64,000 bases of DNA from Bemisia tabaci (Eukaryota; Arthropoda; Insecta; Hemiptera; Aleyrodidae), in the NCBI RefSeq assembly GCF_918797505.1, contig NC_092796.1, positions 992,001 to 1,056,000 of the forward strand. The letters are read 5' to 3'. The position numbers and the translations under genes were made by a program. This document shows positions 43,501-54,700 of the stretch, in pieces. The notes below the pieces were generated by a model. The model saw only the letters and a list, made by a program, of their open reading frames with translations, was not told the origin of the DNA and did no database searches. Within the stretch, counting starts at the first letter, position 1. Each line of letters begins with the position of its first letter.

Positions 43501-46500
43501 TTAACACTAAGTTGGGGCTACCGCGGTTCGTTGCGATTTGGGCAGAGAGAAATTCGGCTCTCCGTCACTAGATTTTTACCCTGTCCTCGTTGTGGATTTA
43601 ATTTACCATATTCCCCTGAAACAAGTAAATTAATGTAGCTTTCTGCGATAAAATTACATCAACGGCTAACGTTTAAATACACGTATTTCCACTGAAAAGT
43701 TTCAAAGTATAGGTGTTTTTTTTTCTTCTTCTTTTCTTAAAGAATGAAAAAAAAATGTTTAAATTTTTGCAATTCTATATGCAATGAAGAAAAATCAGAG
43801 GAAATATTTACACATGTTTATTAGTCTTTATCTGAGAAAAAAAAGGTGAAGATTGATCGGCAACGACACCCATAAAATGAAATATAAAAGATATTCAATT
43901 TTTTTTACCATAAATACGTGAAAAATTGTAAAACGTAAGGGTAAGTTATTTAAATTTTGGGTGAAACGTTATTTTTACTGATTCGTAGGACATTGGATCG
44001 CCTCTTACAGGAACGAGCTGGAGGGATTGGCAGTGCTGTGGCAGAAAACGTAGAAATCGGTAAAAACTACATGCGTTTGGTTTAGGGGTCCATACAGAAA
44101 AAAAAGTGTGCTAGTGCTGGTGAACGATGAATGGTGGAAAGGACAGCAATGGAGATATGTTTAATACCGCCGAGCAATACGGATCTGGAAGTATAGCCGG
44201 AGTGCAAGAATCGAGCTGGACATTTGAATTACAAACAATGGCGGGCGTGATTTGTCAGCGAAAATATTGCTCATGGCGACCAGGACTAGAAGGGCTCCGA
44301 GGGGGGTGAGGGGTAGGAATGAGGGAGGATGAAATGAACAAAGAAGCTCACAGTTGCCTTGTTTGAGATCTCCTCTGATTGCGAAGAAATGCTACTCCAA
44401 GATAGGCGACATAATCCGAGTGGCAATCTGTAAATTTTACCTCAATGCGAATTGTTAGAATCGATTCTGTAATATAATCGGATATACATTCACCTGTCAA
44501 TTTTGCGACTGCAAAAAATATACTAAAAAATTATCAAAAAGAAGAGAAAAAGATAGAAATGGTTGGAGACGAAAAAAAGAAAGGGGGGGGGGGGAGAAGT
44601 GGCTGAGACATGATAAGAATGAGAAGAGAAAAAAAGGAGGGAAAAAAATAAAAATAGGAAGTGCGAAAAATAAAAAGTAAGAAGAGGAGGAAAAATATCT
44701 AAACAGAGACGACCATTATGGCTAAAAAAAAAAATAAATAAAAATGAAAAAATTCAATGGGTTAGTAATGACTTTCTTCTGCGATAACAGGATATTCTTC
44801 TTAACATCAGTCCAAAATCCGGAGGGCAAACGCAATTTTATGATGAAAGTGCTTGCAAAGCCAGTGTAAAGGTTTGGGAAAACGAACATAGATGTTATCT
44901 AAAATATAGTATTCCATAAAGAGTGTGCACAAACTTAACGGTAGTGACAAGTTGAAAAACGCTGGCTCCGTGAGTTGAACTGATCGCGCCGAACACCGTG
45001 CGGCGGTCGCGCGAAAGGCAGATACAGGCGCCTACAAGACTGAAGGAAAACTTCACGCATTGCGCGTTGAACGCATATTGGCGCCTACACGACAGTAAGA
45101 ATACTTCACGCATTGCGCGTTTACTACGGTACGCGCTTTTATCATTGAAAATTCGCATTTTCTCGGTATTCTGGCGATGCACACCATTCCCGACTGGTGC
45201 ACACCACAAGATGAAGAATGAGAGTGCGGTGAAGGGTAAAACAGGAAAGAAAGATATGCGAGGAAAAGAGGAAAAGTCAAAAAAAAAGAAGAAAAATTAG
45301 AAGTAGGAGGAATGAGAGGAAAAGAAGAGAAGGTCGAGGAATCAGAGAGAGAAGGAGAGGGCAAAGAGGACGAAGACGTAGGAGGAGAAAAAGATGGTGA
45401 GGAGGACGAAGATGAGAAGAGAAAAAGAAGAAATGGAAGCAAAGCTGAAGAAATAAACTAAATAATAAAAGCCACGCAAAGAGGCAAGAAAGGAAGGAAA
45501 TCGAGAAGAAGATAGAGAAGAAAAAGCAGATGAAGAAATCACGTTTCAGCCCCTTAACAATTGAATCTAACACGACGACACGGAGGAAAAAACACGATTA
45601 CTCTACGGTTACCACGTTAGTAATGTCACACAGGATTCCACGGTAGCAGAACCGTGGGTTTTGATGATGTAATGATCAGCACGGTGATGTCACCATGTCC
45701 CCCGTAATATTACTGTGAGCAATACTGTGATCATGACTATGCTACTGTGCTCATCAATATAATCTTACCAAAGTCCACGGTTCTACTACCGTGGAATCCC
45801 GTGTGACACTGGCAACTGTAGAATAAGCGAGTTTATTTTTCGGTGCACTTTAACGCCTCTATTTAGAGACTTGGTTCTCAGTTTCGGAGGCTCTCTCGGA
45901 CGCTCTCCGCGGAAGCTCCTGTCCTCATCGAGAGTCACGAGGGAAGTTTCCGGGGAAGCTCGGAAAATGGCGGGAACCCGGGCGGAGTCGGGGAAACTGA
46001 GTCAAAGCCCCGAGTTCCGGGCGCCGGCGCCTATCCGCGACTAATTACGCCAAATGACCGATCGCCACACGGATTCCGCCCTCGCTTTCCCGTGTCCACC
46101 CGCGCCGTGGCGTCCTTAAGATGAATCGCTTCATCCCTCATTTAAAACCATGGAAAAGGGTCGATGAAGAGGGTGTTCTCAACCAACACCTTAATAATCG
46201 ATCCTTTACCACAGCATCAGATGGGGATATATCGATAGTCTTGCGCCTTGCCACTGGGGTCCACTCGCTACCCCTGACTCGCTCGCTCATTCCCCCGGCA
46301 ACTCCGTCTCACCGTCTGTGGTCGCACCCGCGGCTCAGCGTCCGTTTCGTCGTTTCTTTCGCAAAACGACCTAACCCCAGTCTCACGTGAGCCCTAAGAA
46401 GCATGTGACCATATGCACGACAGGGCTCATTTAAAGATGCGGTTACACCATTGCGGAGTGTCCATTCCTCCGGCGACGCACTTGGACCATTAAGGCCCGT

Positions 46501-48857
46501 TTCGGGCCCTTTGATTCTGGCTGCGCTCTGATGAGCACTTTTCCGCACCCGTGATTCGATCAAGATGCTGCAATCGAAGCGTTTGGTTCCATGAGAGCCG
46601 TTACACCGAAACTCATGAACCCTGGGCACAGTAACAGGTGAATGAAACCGAGGCTCAGGAGTTTTCGGCGTTCGAGCACTTTAGAAGTCAACTGTTCGAT
46701 TACGTTTAAGACACGGCCTGGCAATTTTATTGCGTTTGGGGGTGGTCTGGGACCTATTATTTCGGATCTTGAGAGGACGGGGTTCCTATGGAAAAATCTT
46801 GAAATTTTAAAGTCTGGCGAGTTCGAGCGATTTCAAGAAATGGGCTAGCTACGCAAAGAAAGTGAAATTTTAAGAATGAAGTATCGAGTAAACAGGTAGA
46901 GGAGGACGTCGATCGCCAATCCACGGGAGCGAAAAACAAAGGTAGTGCCGAATCCTGAGACTTACAATTAGGCCTCCTGTCGGACTGAGGGCTGACTATA
47001 CCTGATAAGTTTTACATATTTTTTTTTTTTACTACACAATAAGGAAAAAGGGAATGAAATGCACCCCAAAAAATGGAGGTTAAAAAAACCGATCATTCAA
47101 GAAACTGAAAAAACTGTAACCACTTGAATATTACCCACAAGGACTCCTTTGATCAATGTTTAATGAAGGTCACAACAAAAAACTTCATTATACATTGCGC
47201 AAAGTATAAGTTTTTATCCTGCTATTATATTTTTTTTTATCACAGCTGAAACTATATTAAGTAAAACTCTGCGCAAAAATGTATTATGTATAAAATAAAT
47301 ATATTAAAGATGCAAGTAGTGAATATCTTATCCTATGAATGAATAATCCACGAGATCTACTTTTTAGAATTATTAAACGATTTAAAAAAATGTTGAAAAA
47401 CTTTGTAGATGTGGGTTGGAACAAGGAAAATTATTTGAATTATATTTGTCATGAGAATGGCAGCTAACGGTTACCTATTACAGAGCATTCCTGTAGATAT
47501 GTTAGAGGAGGAATACAGAGGGGGTTTTTAGCTATTTCAATATTAACCTCTATGTTGATATGAAGGGACAAGTTCATAATATTGCTGAAAGACATTCTTT
47601 GATTTCGAAATGAAGAGATTTAAGTATGAAAAGTGTATGAATTCGATGTCTTAATAAAATAACTTTGTAATGGTGTCGCGAGGCTCTAAGTTGAATTCTG
47701 ACGGTAATCACTGATTTTTTGGGACAAATTCTAGCTCTACCGGAAATCATCTATTCTTGAACGTTTTAGAAATAAATTGACCTAACTTGTTTCTACCTTA
47801 AGCCCCTTGATTTTTGAGTATGACTTACCACTCATGTAGACACCGTCACCTTCCGGCCAAAGTATCACCAGCGCCATGCGACGTTTAAAAATTTCCGCCG
47901 CCATTTTATTTTTTTACAGAGAAATTTTTGGTTGAATCTGTTTGAAAATTAATTCTCTCCTTCTCTATTCTGTTTGAAAATTACACTGTACATTATCGGC
48001 AGTACAAAGAAAATACAGTGACACTTTCGGACAGCTACGTGGAACAATTTTTCTGTAAAAGAATAAAATGGCGGCGGAAATTTTCAAACGTCGCATGGCG
48101 CTTGCGATACTTTGGCCGGAAGGTACATAATGGTGGGCTTAGATATTCGACAAACACACGTCTTCAAGATCCTTGAAAACGTCCATCTACCAGACACACT
48201 TTCAGTCGCTACCCCTAGCTACGTATGCTAAAAGCGTGGCATGGTGTTTATTTCAGGAAGACCACCCGTGATGGGCGCGTCGGCACATTGTCTAATGAAT
48301 GCAGACTAATACGCTGCGCCGTTATGATAAATTAAAGCCAAAGTCATCGAGCTCTTTCCGAGTGCAATGAGCCGCGGACCCCTTTAAAATAACACTCATC
48401 CTCACAAAAACTCAGAATCCCACTGCGTTCACGGACTAACGCGTTGTTTCCGTGCTTCATCGTGTCTATATATCCCCAGTTACAGACTTATTACAACTTA
48501 GGACGTCAAAATTAAGCACCAGATTTTATTTTTATACTTAGCTGAAGGTGAGCAGTATCATTGCAGTAAACTCTCTCGTTTGCCAGATCATCATTTGATT
48601 AAGTCATAACTGTATAGCTCAACAGGACCGATTTTCGTGATTTTTGCTGCTATATTGATAGGGAGTATCTAGATTGATAGAAGTTAGAAGTTTTCAAAAT
48701 ATTCACTAGCCAAAGGTGGCAAAAAAATAATACTTACCACGATTTTTTACTTCACATGGTAGGACTATCGTGTCTTGTACTTTCGCTTTGTACGAAGTAC
48801 CATTTATGCCGAAAGAGGGAGTCTCTGTTGGGGCGGTCCAGCTGGGCGTTCGGGCTC
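40515..48857 (-). CDS. Ig-superfamily cell adhesion protein (klingon/lachesin/LSAMP-like), two exons of a larger gene
   Basis: The minus-strand exons 48857-48738 and 40721-40515 have good splice sites (GTAAGT donors, TTTTAG and TTTCAG acceptors) and join in phase to encode one immunoglobulin domain. The join restores the GNYVLVWKRG segment. Domain hallmarks are Cys in DTIVLPC, Trp 12 residues later (LVWKRG), and DAGDYVC, with 56 residues between the cysteines. HLVDGYNLEIRDI and MEITHTLEIL are typical of insect klingon-type and IgLON/lachesin proteins, which are GPI-anchored or membrane neuronal adhesion molecules. The signal-peptide exon upstream, later Ig domains and the C-terminus were not found, so the gene is partial here. 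The last exon ends in phase 1 with a normal donor, showing that it continues to lower coordinates. The 8-kb intron carries many MITEs. Family assignment is sure to Ig-superfamily level; the exact orthologue is not. Confidence 0.8.
40880..41010. repeat. Inverted-repeat fragment related to 57640-57690
   Basis: AGGAAACCACTATTTCTGG is roughly inverse to CCAGAGATAAAGGTTCCT. The following TTGCAAAATGTAATCC also occurs after a similar block near 57670. It lies in the intron of the Ig gene. Confidence 0.4.
41997..42110. repeat. Dispersed repeat related to 31018-31150
   Basis: Both copies contain TAGACAAAGCTATAGACAAA, followed by similar purine-rich sequence with GGACAAAGGAGG or CGACAAAGGAAG. The element type is unknown. 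Confidence 0.5.
42395..42513. mobile_element. MITE family D, copy 2, with TTAA target duplication
   Basis: TTGGACGTATTTCTGTCAAA on the left mirrors TTTGGTAGAAATACATCCAA on the right. TTAA directly flanks both ends (42391-42394 and 42514-42517), as expected for a piggyBac-type insertion. Confidence 0.75.
42999..43239. repeat. MITE family B, copy 3
   Basis: GCACCGGGTCAATAGGAGAG then GTCCGAC at the left is inverse to GTCCGACCTCTCTAATTGAC then TCGATCCACTGTG at the right. AAAAGTGGTTTCATTGGTTT is shared with copy 4. A neighbouring 124-codon ORF (43264-43638) shows no domain. Confidence 0.75.
44520..45540. repeat. Purine-rich strand with embedded repeat (44950-45125)
   Basis: From about 44530-44700 and from about 45230-45540 the plus strand is almost all A and G, mostly GAAGA/GGAAA/AGGAG words. 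Long minus-strand ORFs over it are low-complexity Ser/Phe/Leu runs and are rejected as genes. Between them lies a copy of the repeat shared with 28525, containing CTTCACGCATTGCGCGTT twice. Confidence 0.7.
45577..45846. repeat. TIR element with CCACGGT palindromes
   Basis: CACACAGGATTCCACGGTAG then CAGAACCGTGG is inverse to CCACGGTTCTACTACCGTGG then AATCCCGTGTG. The outer arms ACGGAGGAAAAAAC and GTTTATTTTTCGGTGC also pair approximately. There is no coding capacity. Confidence 0.75.
45847..47847. other. Intron of the Ig gene with a GC-rich patch at 45860-46130
   Basis: The patch has raised CpG and no spliced frame I can support. At 46384-46440 GACCATATGCACGACAGGGC resembles the loop of a family D MITE. 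The rest is AT-rich. Confidence 0.35.
47848..48124. repeat. MITE with 67-bp arms containing GGCGGCGGAAAT
   Basis: ACCTTCCGGCCAAAGTATCA then CCAGCGCCATGCGACGTTTA at the left is mirrored by the inverse ending TTGGCCGGAAGGT at 48124. The AAAATGGCGGC words at the inner arms resemble a YY1-type binding core, facing each other. Confidence 0.8.
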
Positions 48858-49146
48858 CTAAAACACATCGAAATAAAAAAATAAATTAATAATTATAAAT
48901 AAGGGGATATAATTACAGGGGCAAAAGAATTAATTTCTTTTCTTGCTTTTCCTTCAAGAGCAGCACACAGCGAAAGGAAAAAAAATTAAAACAAAAAACA
49001 GTCTTTGGCTAGTCATTAAATAGCAGAAAAAAAAGAAGAAAAAAACAGTCTGCTTTACCGATGGTCACGTGGTGGAAAATCAAATAATCCCTACAAAGAC
49101 TGAGTTCTTGGTAGTTTTACTACCTTCTTCTTGTCAATTGCACTGG

Positions 49147-49454
49147 AAATTTTTTTCTTCAATCATTGTTTGACTTAAAGCGTCGTTTCTTGTCGACAAA
49201 ATTTGGATTTTTTTTTTTAGTTCAATCCGTGCGGATTTTTTCTATTTCAAAGTAAATTGTTGGAGTTAAAGAAAGTTCTTATATGTTATCATTTTTTTTT
49301 TACTTAAACTTAAAGACGTCAAAACGACGTTTTTTTAATTTAAAAAAAAAATGACTTTAATTTAAATCTGCACGGATTTAACTAAGAAAACCGATTGAAC
49401 GAACATGAAACGACGCTACACGTTAAAATAATATCTCAAGAAAAATTTGTTTCC
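49147..49454. repeat. MITE family F, copy 1 (pair with 56624-56968)
   Basis: TTTGACTTAAAGCGTCGTTT then CTTGTCGAC on the left is inverse to GAAACGACGCTACACGTTAA on the right. Internal arms GTGCGGATT and AATCTGCACGG match those of the second copy. Confidence 0.65.
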
Positions 49455-50103
49455 GTACTTGTTCGATTATAATTTTAGTATATTAGTAACTACCAATCAT
49501 CGAAATTTCCTGGAAACTTTATGGTTTTTTCACTAAAAAAGCTACTGGAAATCCCGGCGACTGATGACTGCTGAAGAAGACAATCGTGGCCCACGTAAAA
49601 ATCGGTAAATTTACAGGTTTTTTTTTTAAAGTTAATAGTAGAACCAAATACGCACACAAAAACAGGAACCATTTTCTATGCGTGAAACTCGGCCTCGGAG
49701 CATTTCAACCACCCGTCGGTAAAAAATGCGAGAAACAAAAAGTTTGGAGCCTTCTTGAAATTTTAACAAATAAAGTTAAAAATTTCATGGCGCAAAAAAT
49801 CCCGGAGCGATTCCTCAAAACGAAAATGGTAAATGGCTCGTTTCCTCACGAGCTCAGAATATCACGGCACAAAATATCGTCCCACGAATGGCAACTCCCG
49901 ATCGACTGACTCTCGGAAGGGAAATACAGTGGCCGAGCGGAGATTCAGAGCAAGGATCCAGGTGGAGCAAAAAATTGACACCGGAAAAAACGAGGTCGGT
50001 GTGAGACATGGACATGGTGTCACCTTAAAAAAATTCAACGCCCACCACAACGCAGACTGGTCATCGTCGTAATCCGCCGTGACTCGCTTCGATTTTTTCA
50101 GAC

Positions 50104-50582
50104 GACGCACAATGCAACGGGTCGATGAGAGAAGTCGGACAAAATGTCGAAACTTTAAAAGCTCAAAACTCCGTTGATGTAGAGCTTTTAAAACAGGGTG
50201 TCTAGTTTTTTTTTTCACTATGGGAAATCCTGATGAAATCCTGATATTTCCTGATTTTTGACTGCTAAATCCTAATTTCATCATTTTTCCAAATCCTGAT
50301 TTTTTGCGGATAAAAATTAAAGTTTCTACATATAAAAAAATAGCTCGATAAAAAAATCCGATCAGACGGCTGACTTTTCTCAAATCCTGATAGAATCGGG
50401 GAAATTAGGAAAATCCTGATTCTAGACACCCTATAAAAGTGGTTTCATTGGTTTTATCCTAAAATTTACCATGAGATCCACACCTACATATTTACAATTA
50501 ACGAAATAAACCCTAAAATGCGCAATTCTTGTCCAAAATTTCAAGTCCGACCTCCACCAATGACTCGTTCCATTGTGCGACG
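50104..50582. mobile_element. MITE family B, copy 4, interrupted by a family E MITE
   Basis: The ends GGGTCGATGAGAGAAGTCGG and GTCCGACCTCCACCAATGAC belong to family B. The insert 50194-50433 separates GTAGAGCTTTTAAAA from TAAAAGTGGTTTCATTGG; without it the sequence follows copy 3. Confidence 0.8.
50194..50433. mobile_element. MITE family E (CAGGGTGTCTAG termini), copy 1
   Basis: CAGGGTGTCTAG opens it and CTAGACACCCTA closes it. The interior is full of AAATCCTGAT words in both orientations. TAAAA on each side may be the target duplication. Copy 2 is at 61642-61931. Confidence 0.8.
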
Positions 50583-51333
50583 GGCAGAGATGTAAAGATT
50601 TACTTTTTTTGATTTAGTCTTTGTTTCATATTAAATTATCTATTATTTTTTACAAAAAAAAAAAACGATTTTTTTTCATTGTCTTTTATTTTGTGTTTGT
50701 TTCTTTTTTTTCATTTTTTCATTTTTTTCTTTTCTTTATTATTTTAAGTTTTTTTTTTTTTACTTTTATACTTTAATAGTTTGAAGCAATCACTCCGCAT
50801 CAACTGTCAGTACTTTACAAAATTATTTCACCGCTGAAGGCACTAATCATAAATGTCATTCCGATTCGAAAATGCAATGATTGATTCGTTGAATTTGACG
50901 CACGCATACATAGAAACAAAACATTAAATAATAATTTAAAATTCGAAGAACACGATGACAAGAAATAAGCCTCCCACGTTGAGGCGTCAACGCATTGAGC
51001 TTATTTTCCGTCTCCGTACGGTATGTAAATGTCATCGATTACTTTTTTCTGTTCGCTTTTTTTAGGGCGGAAGAAAAGAGCTGAAACGATACGGATTCTT
51101 TTTCCAACTTCCCTGCGTTCAGCGAGAAAATAAGCGTCAGTACTGATTCAGACTCCGTCCCGTCTCTATCGATCGATAATAGCATGATATTTAATTTTCA
51201 AAAATAATAGCATGAGTTTTTAAGACGATTCGAGATTGTGACATGGAGTAGTGATTAAGTCCGTTGTTGTAGTCTTTCAAGTGTTTTGTGGATACTAGTT
51301 TCACAAGTTGGATATTTTGACCCGGTAAAGATC

Positions 51334-51740
51334 ATGGAAACGCATGTGAAAACAGTGCGTAATGGTGCGTATCTTGTAATCGCGGCCGCACTTTTGCTCA
51401 GCATCCCCAAGCTGCCTTCGGATTTAGTGTTTGAAGAATACAGGTGCGATTTTAATTTGAATACTGACATGAAAATTAGGGCTGAATGCAGGTCGAATAT
51501 TACATTTTAACTTTGCAAAGTAGTGGGTATTCTCTCTCTGGGAAAAAGTTGGGGGCTATATAGAGACACACCGTCCGTTCCAGGCTCAAAGGCCAAAAGT
51601 TCCGGGTGCTAGAGCCACTGCCTCAACTGCTTCGAGTGCTACACCCGAAACTTTCGGCATCTGAACCCGGAACGGGTACGGTATGTCTATATAGTCCATA
51701 AATACGGCTTCTGCGGTCGAAGTATTTTTTTTCGGTACTT

Positions 51741-51779
<39 letters not shown>

Positions 51780-54700
51780 TATAGTAAAATACAACAAGCT
51801 ATAGCTTGTATTTGACTATCTTATGAATGTAATTAGATTTTCGAACAAAACCCATCTTTAGAGACCCTCTTCTAGAAACTTATAAACTTTACAAACGGCT
51901 CCAGGATAATAGAGAATTCGCAGGTGTCTGAAATTTGATGAATTTCGTGTTTAAGTAAAATACTGAGTGAACTGACACGAGGATAAATACTGTGAAATCA
52001 GCTCTTTGAGCACGTTCAGATGAAGCAATAAAAAATCTGCATGCAAATTCTCCATTCTCATGAAGTTAAAAGAAACAAAAATAAATCAACTTTTGGTTGA
52101 AATTATTATACTTATTTATTTTTTTCTTAGTTTACCCGATCCACCTTCCTTTGAGGGGAAGTTGGCTGTCAACGACGCTCTGAATGGCGCGACAAAGTTG
52201 TTCGAAAACGAGGTCCATGCGCCGGAATCCCTGGTCGTCTACAACGGCGTGCTGTATACAGGACTCGCGGATGGCCGGGTAGTCGCCGTGAAAAATGACA
52301 CGCTCTATACCATCGCAAACCTCGGGCGGCCGTGCGGTAAGTCTCTGACTTCCTCTATTTCTAAAGCCTTGTCTACACGGAAAATGTCAACAAAAACTAA
52401 AAAAACAAAAGTTTGGTCCAAACTGCAGAACCGCGCGGGGAAAAAAGTCCTGTGTGGAAACCTGGGTGCGTCAATTCAGCCCAGTTTATCAAACTACGTT
52501 TTGGGTTCTCGTAGCCGAACACTTGGTTCAAATACGCATTGCGCAAAAGAGACATTGGTTTTTGATCACACGAACCGAGAATTTGATAAGCTAAATAGTT
52601 TAATCAATATAGAAAAGCGAGCTTCTGTCTCACATTACTGAATTCGAATTATTTTTTCACACTTCATGGAGGAGCCGAGAAGGAACTCAATGTTGGTTTT
52701 GACAAGAAATACCATCATGAAACTTTACAGTAATGATCTCAAGTTAACACCCGTGTTGTTGTTGGTTTTTTTTTTAATATTTTTTTTACTCATGATTTTT
52801 CCCCGAATTCCGAAACGCGATTTATTATTAATGGAATATGAATAAATTAATTTTTTCCAGATCAAATATGGGATAAAACGAAATGCGGTAGAGCATTGGG
52901 CGTCGACATGGACAAACACGGAAACTTGTTTGCCATTGATTGTTACCACGGTATATACAAAGTGAATACAACAACAGGTAAGAATTCTCATTGCAGCCAG
53001 CTTATTATCTTCAAATTCTTTCTTCTCTTATGATAAATGTCATCAAATACAAGAGATCAAAATAAATTATTGAAATCTCATTTTCAAACTCAAAAATCAT
53101 TTGCATTTTCCTTCAATTTATGTCATCACTTACTAATTTTACATTTTTTGGTAATAATCGAATTTATTTACGTTTCAGGGGACTTCTCTCTGATTATCCC
53201 TCTGGATAAGCCCATTGCCGGACAAATGCCACTTTTACCGAATAATATTGCCGTTGGCCCTGACGAAGCCATCTACTGGAGCGATACGTCGACGAAATTC
53301 CCTCTACACAAACTTTTATTCATCTGGGTTGGCGACAAATCCGGAAGGTATTCCTCAAATAATCTTATATTATCTGAGTAAAAAAATGTAAAAATGTCCT
53401 GAACAGCACTAGTATAATATTGAGCATTTTCATGCATTTTCCTTCACCAGCATTTTTCCAAATAACATAATGCCTTATTCGAACATTCCAAATATCAACT
53501 CAAAAGGATGAATTTAACATTTAGTTCTCGACTTCGAAGACAGTCTATAAAATTACTGGAAAAAGTTTAATTAGACTGGAAAACAACTCATGTAAGACTC
53601 AACTTGAGCTTCACTGAAAGAAAAGTTACGGGCTACATAACGTAATTATTGTCCTTTCCTGGCTCAGAGACCGAAAGTTCCGGGCGCTGGAGCCGCAGCT
53701 TCGACTGCTCAGGGTGCGAAAACCGTAACTGTCGGCCTCTGAGCCTGGAACAGGACATTATATCTATTTAGCCCGTAAATACGGCTTGTAGGAGAAAAGC
53801 ACCAGTACCATGATTACCTCTCAAAATCTGTACGATCTGTAAATCATGTTTAATTTCAAGCGATATGACAAGTTTTTTGGTCTTTTTTCATGACTGCGTA
53901 AAACTCCACAACTCTACTTAACCTATGTCCGAAAAATCCCCTAATTTCAGGCTCATTCGAAGCAACCAAACGACGGGTGAAAGTGAAGTCCTGATGGAGG
54001 ATCTCGCCTTCTCCAATGGGGTGTACGTATCGCGTGATGGTTCATACGTAGCAGTCGTTGAAACGATCAAAAGTCGTGTCCACAGGTAATCCATTTAAAA
54101 ATGCACTCAACAACTCGTATAAAAGTGTGCCCATCTTTTTATCAGCGCCCATACGTCATTGATTAAAGAAAGATTGCATCGTTTTTACTGATGTAACCCC
54201 TTTGCAGGGGAGATAGGGGGCGAAGCCGAGAAATGAAAACTGATTTTTTACGGAATGCAGAATTGTGAAACCACTCGTGAGATGCCACTTTTACAAACTT
54301 TCACCCGATGTTTATGACAAGGATGTTGTTGATTAAAGATAAATTAATACAATAAAGTTGATACAATAAGTCGATAAAATAAATCATACATTGATAAATA
54401 AAAACAATTGATGTAATCATAATCAGATGTTTACGAGATATATAATAAATCCTGGCTAATAAGATTTACGTGTGTATGGAAGCAAGAATGAGGGGAGGGC
54501 AATGCGATTAAGGAAATTGAAAAAAGAAAGAAAGAACAAGAACAGATTTTATAATTTAATCAATCTTCGATGGGTATAGACTTCCTATGAATCGATGTTT
54601 AAGCCATTCATTTTTTATGAATTGATTTTCAATTTATTGATTGGCGCGTGACAAAATCCTGGTTGAAGATCGGGAAAAAGCATGTTGGGTAACAGATCAC

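Larger units (their letters stand above)
48858..51333. other. Interval between the Ig exon and the APMAP gene
   Basis: The Ig gene's upstream exon(s) were not recognised. The interval holds a TIR element at about 49147-49454 and a nested family B/E pair at 50104-50582, then low-complexity T-rich sequence (50600-50770). The last few hundred bases would contain the APMAP promoter and 5' UTR; no firm core element was identified. Confidence 0.4.

Noticed and set aside
43264..43638. 124-codon plus-strand ORF
   Set aside because: It lies in GC-rich sequence next to a MITE; residue composition is random-looking and there is no domain.
45053..45573. Long minus-strand ORFs rich in Ser, Phe and Leu
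   Set aside because: They are translations of a purine/pyrimidine-asymmetric low-complexity tract.
49862..50383. 173-codon minus-strand ORF
   Set aside because: It reads through a family B MITE and the family E MITE nested in it, so it is a product of repeats.
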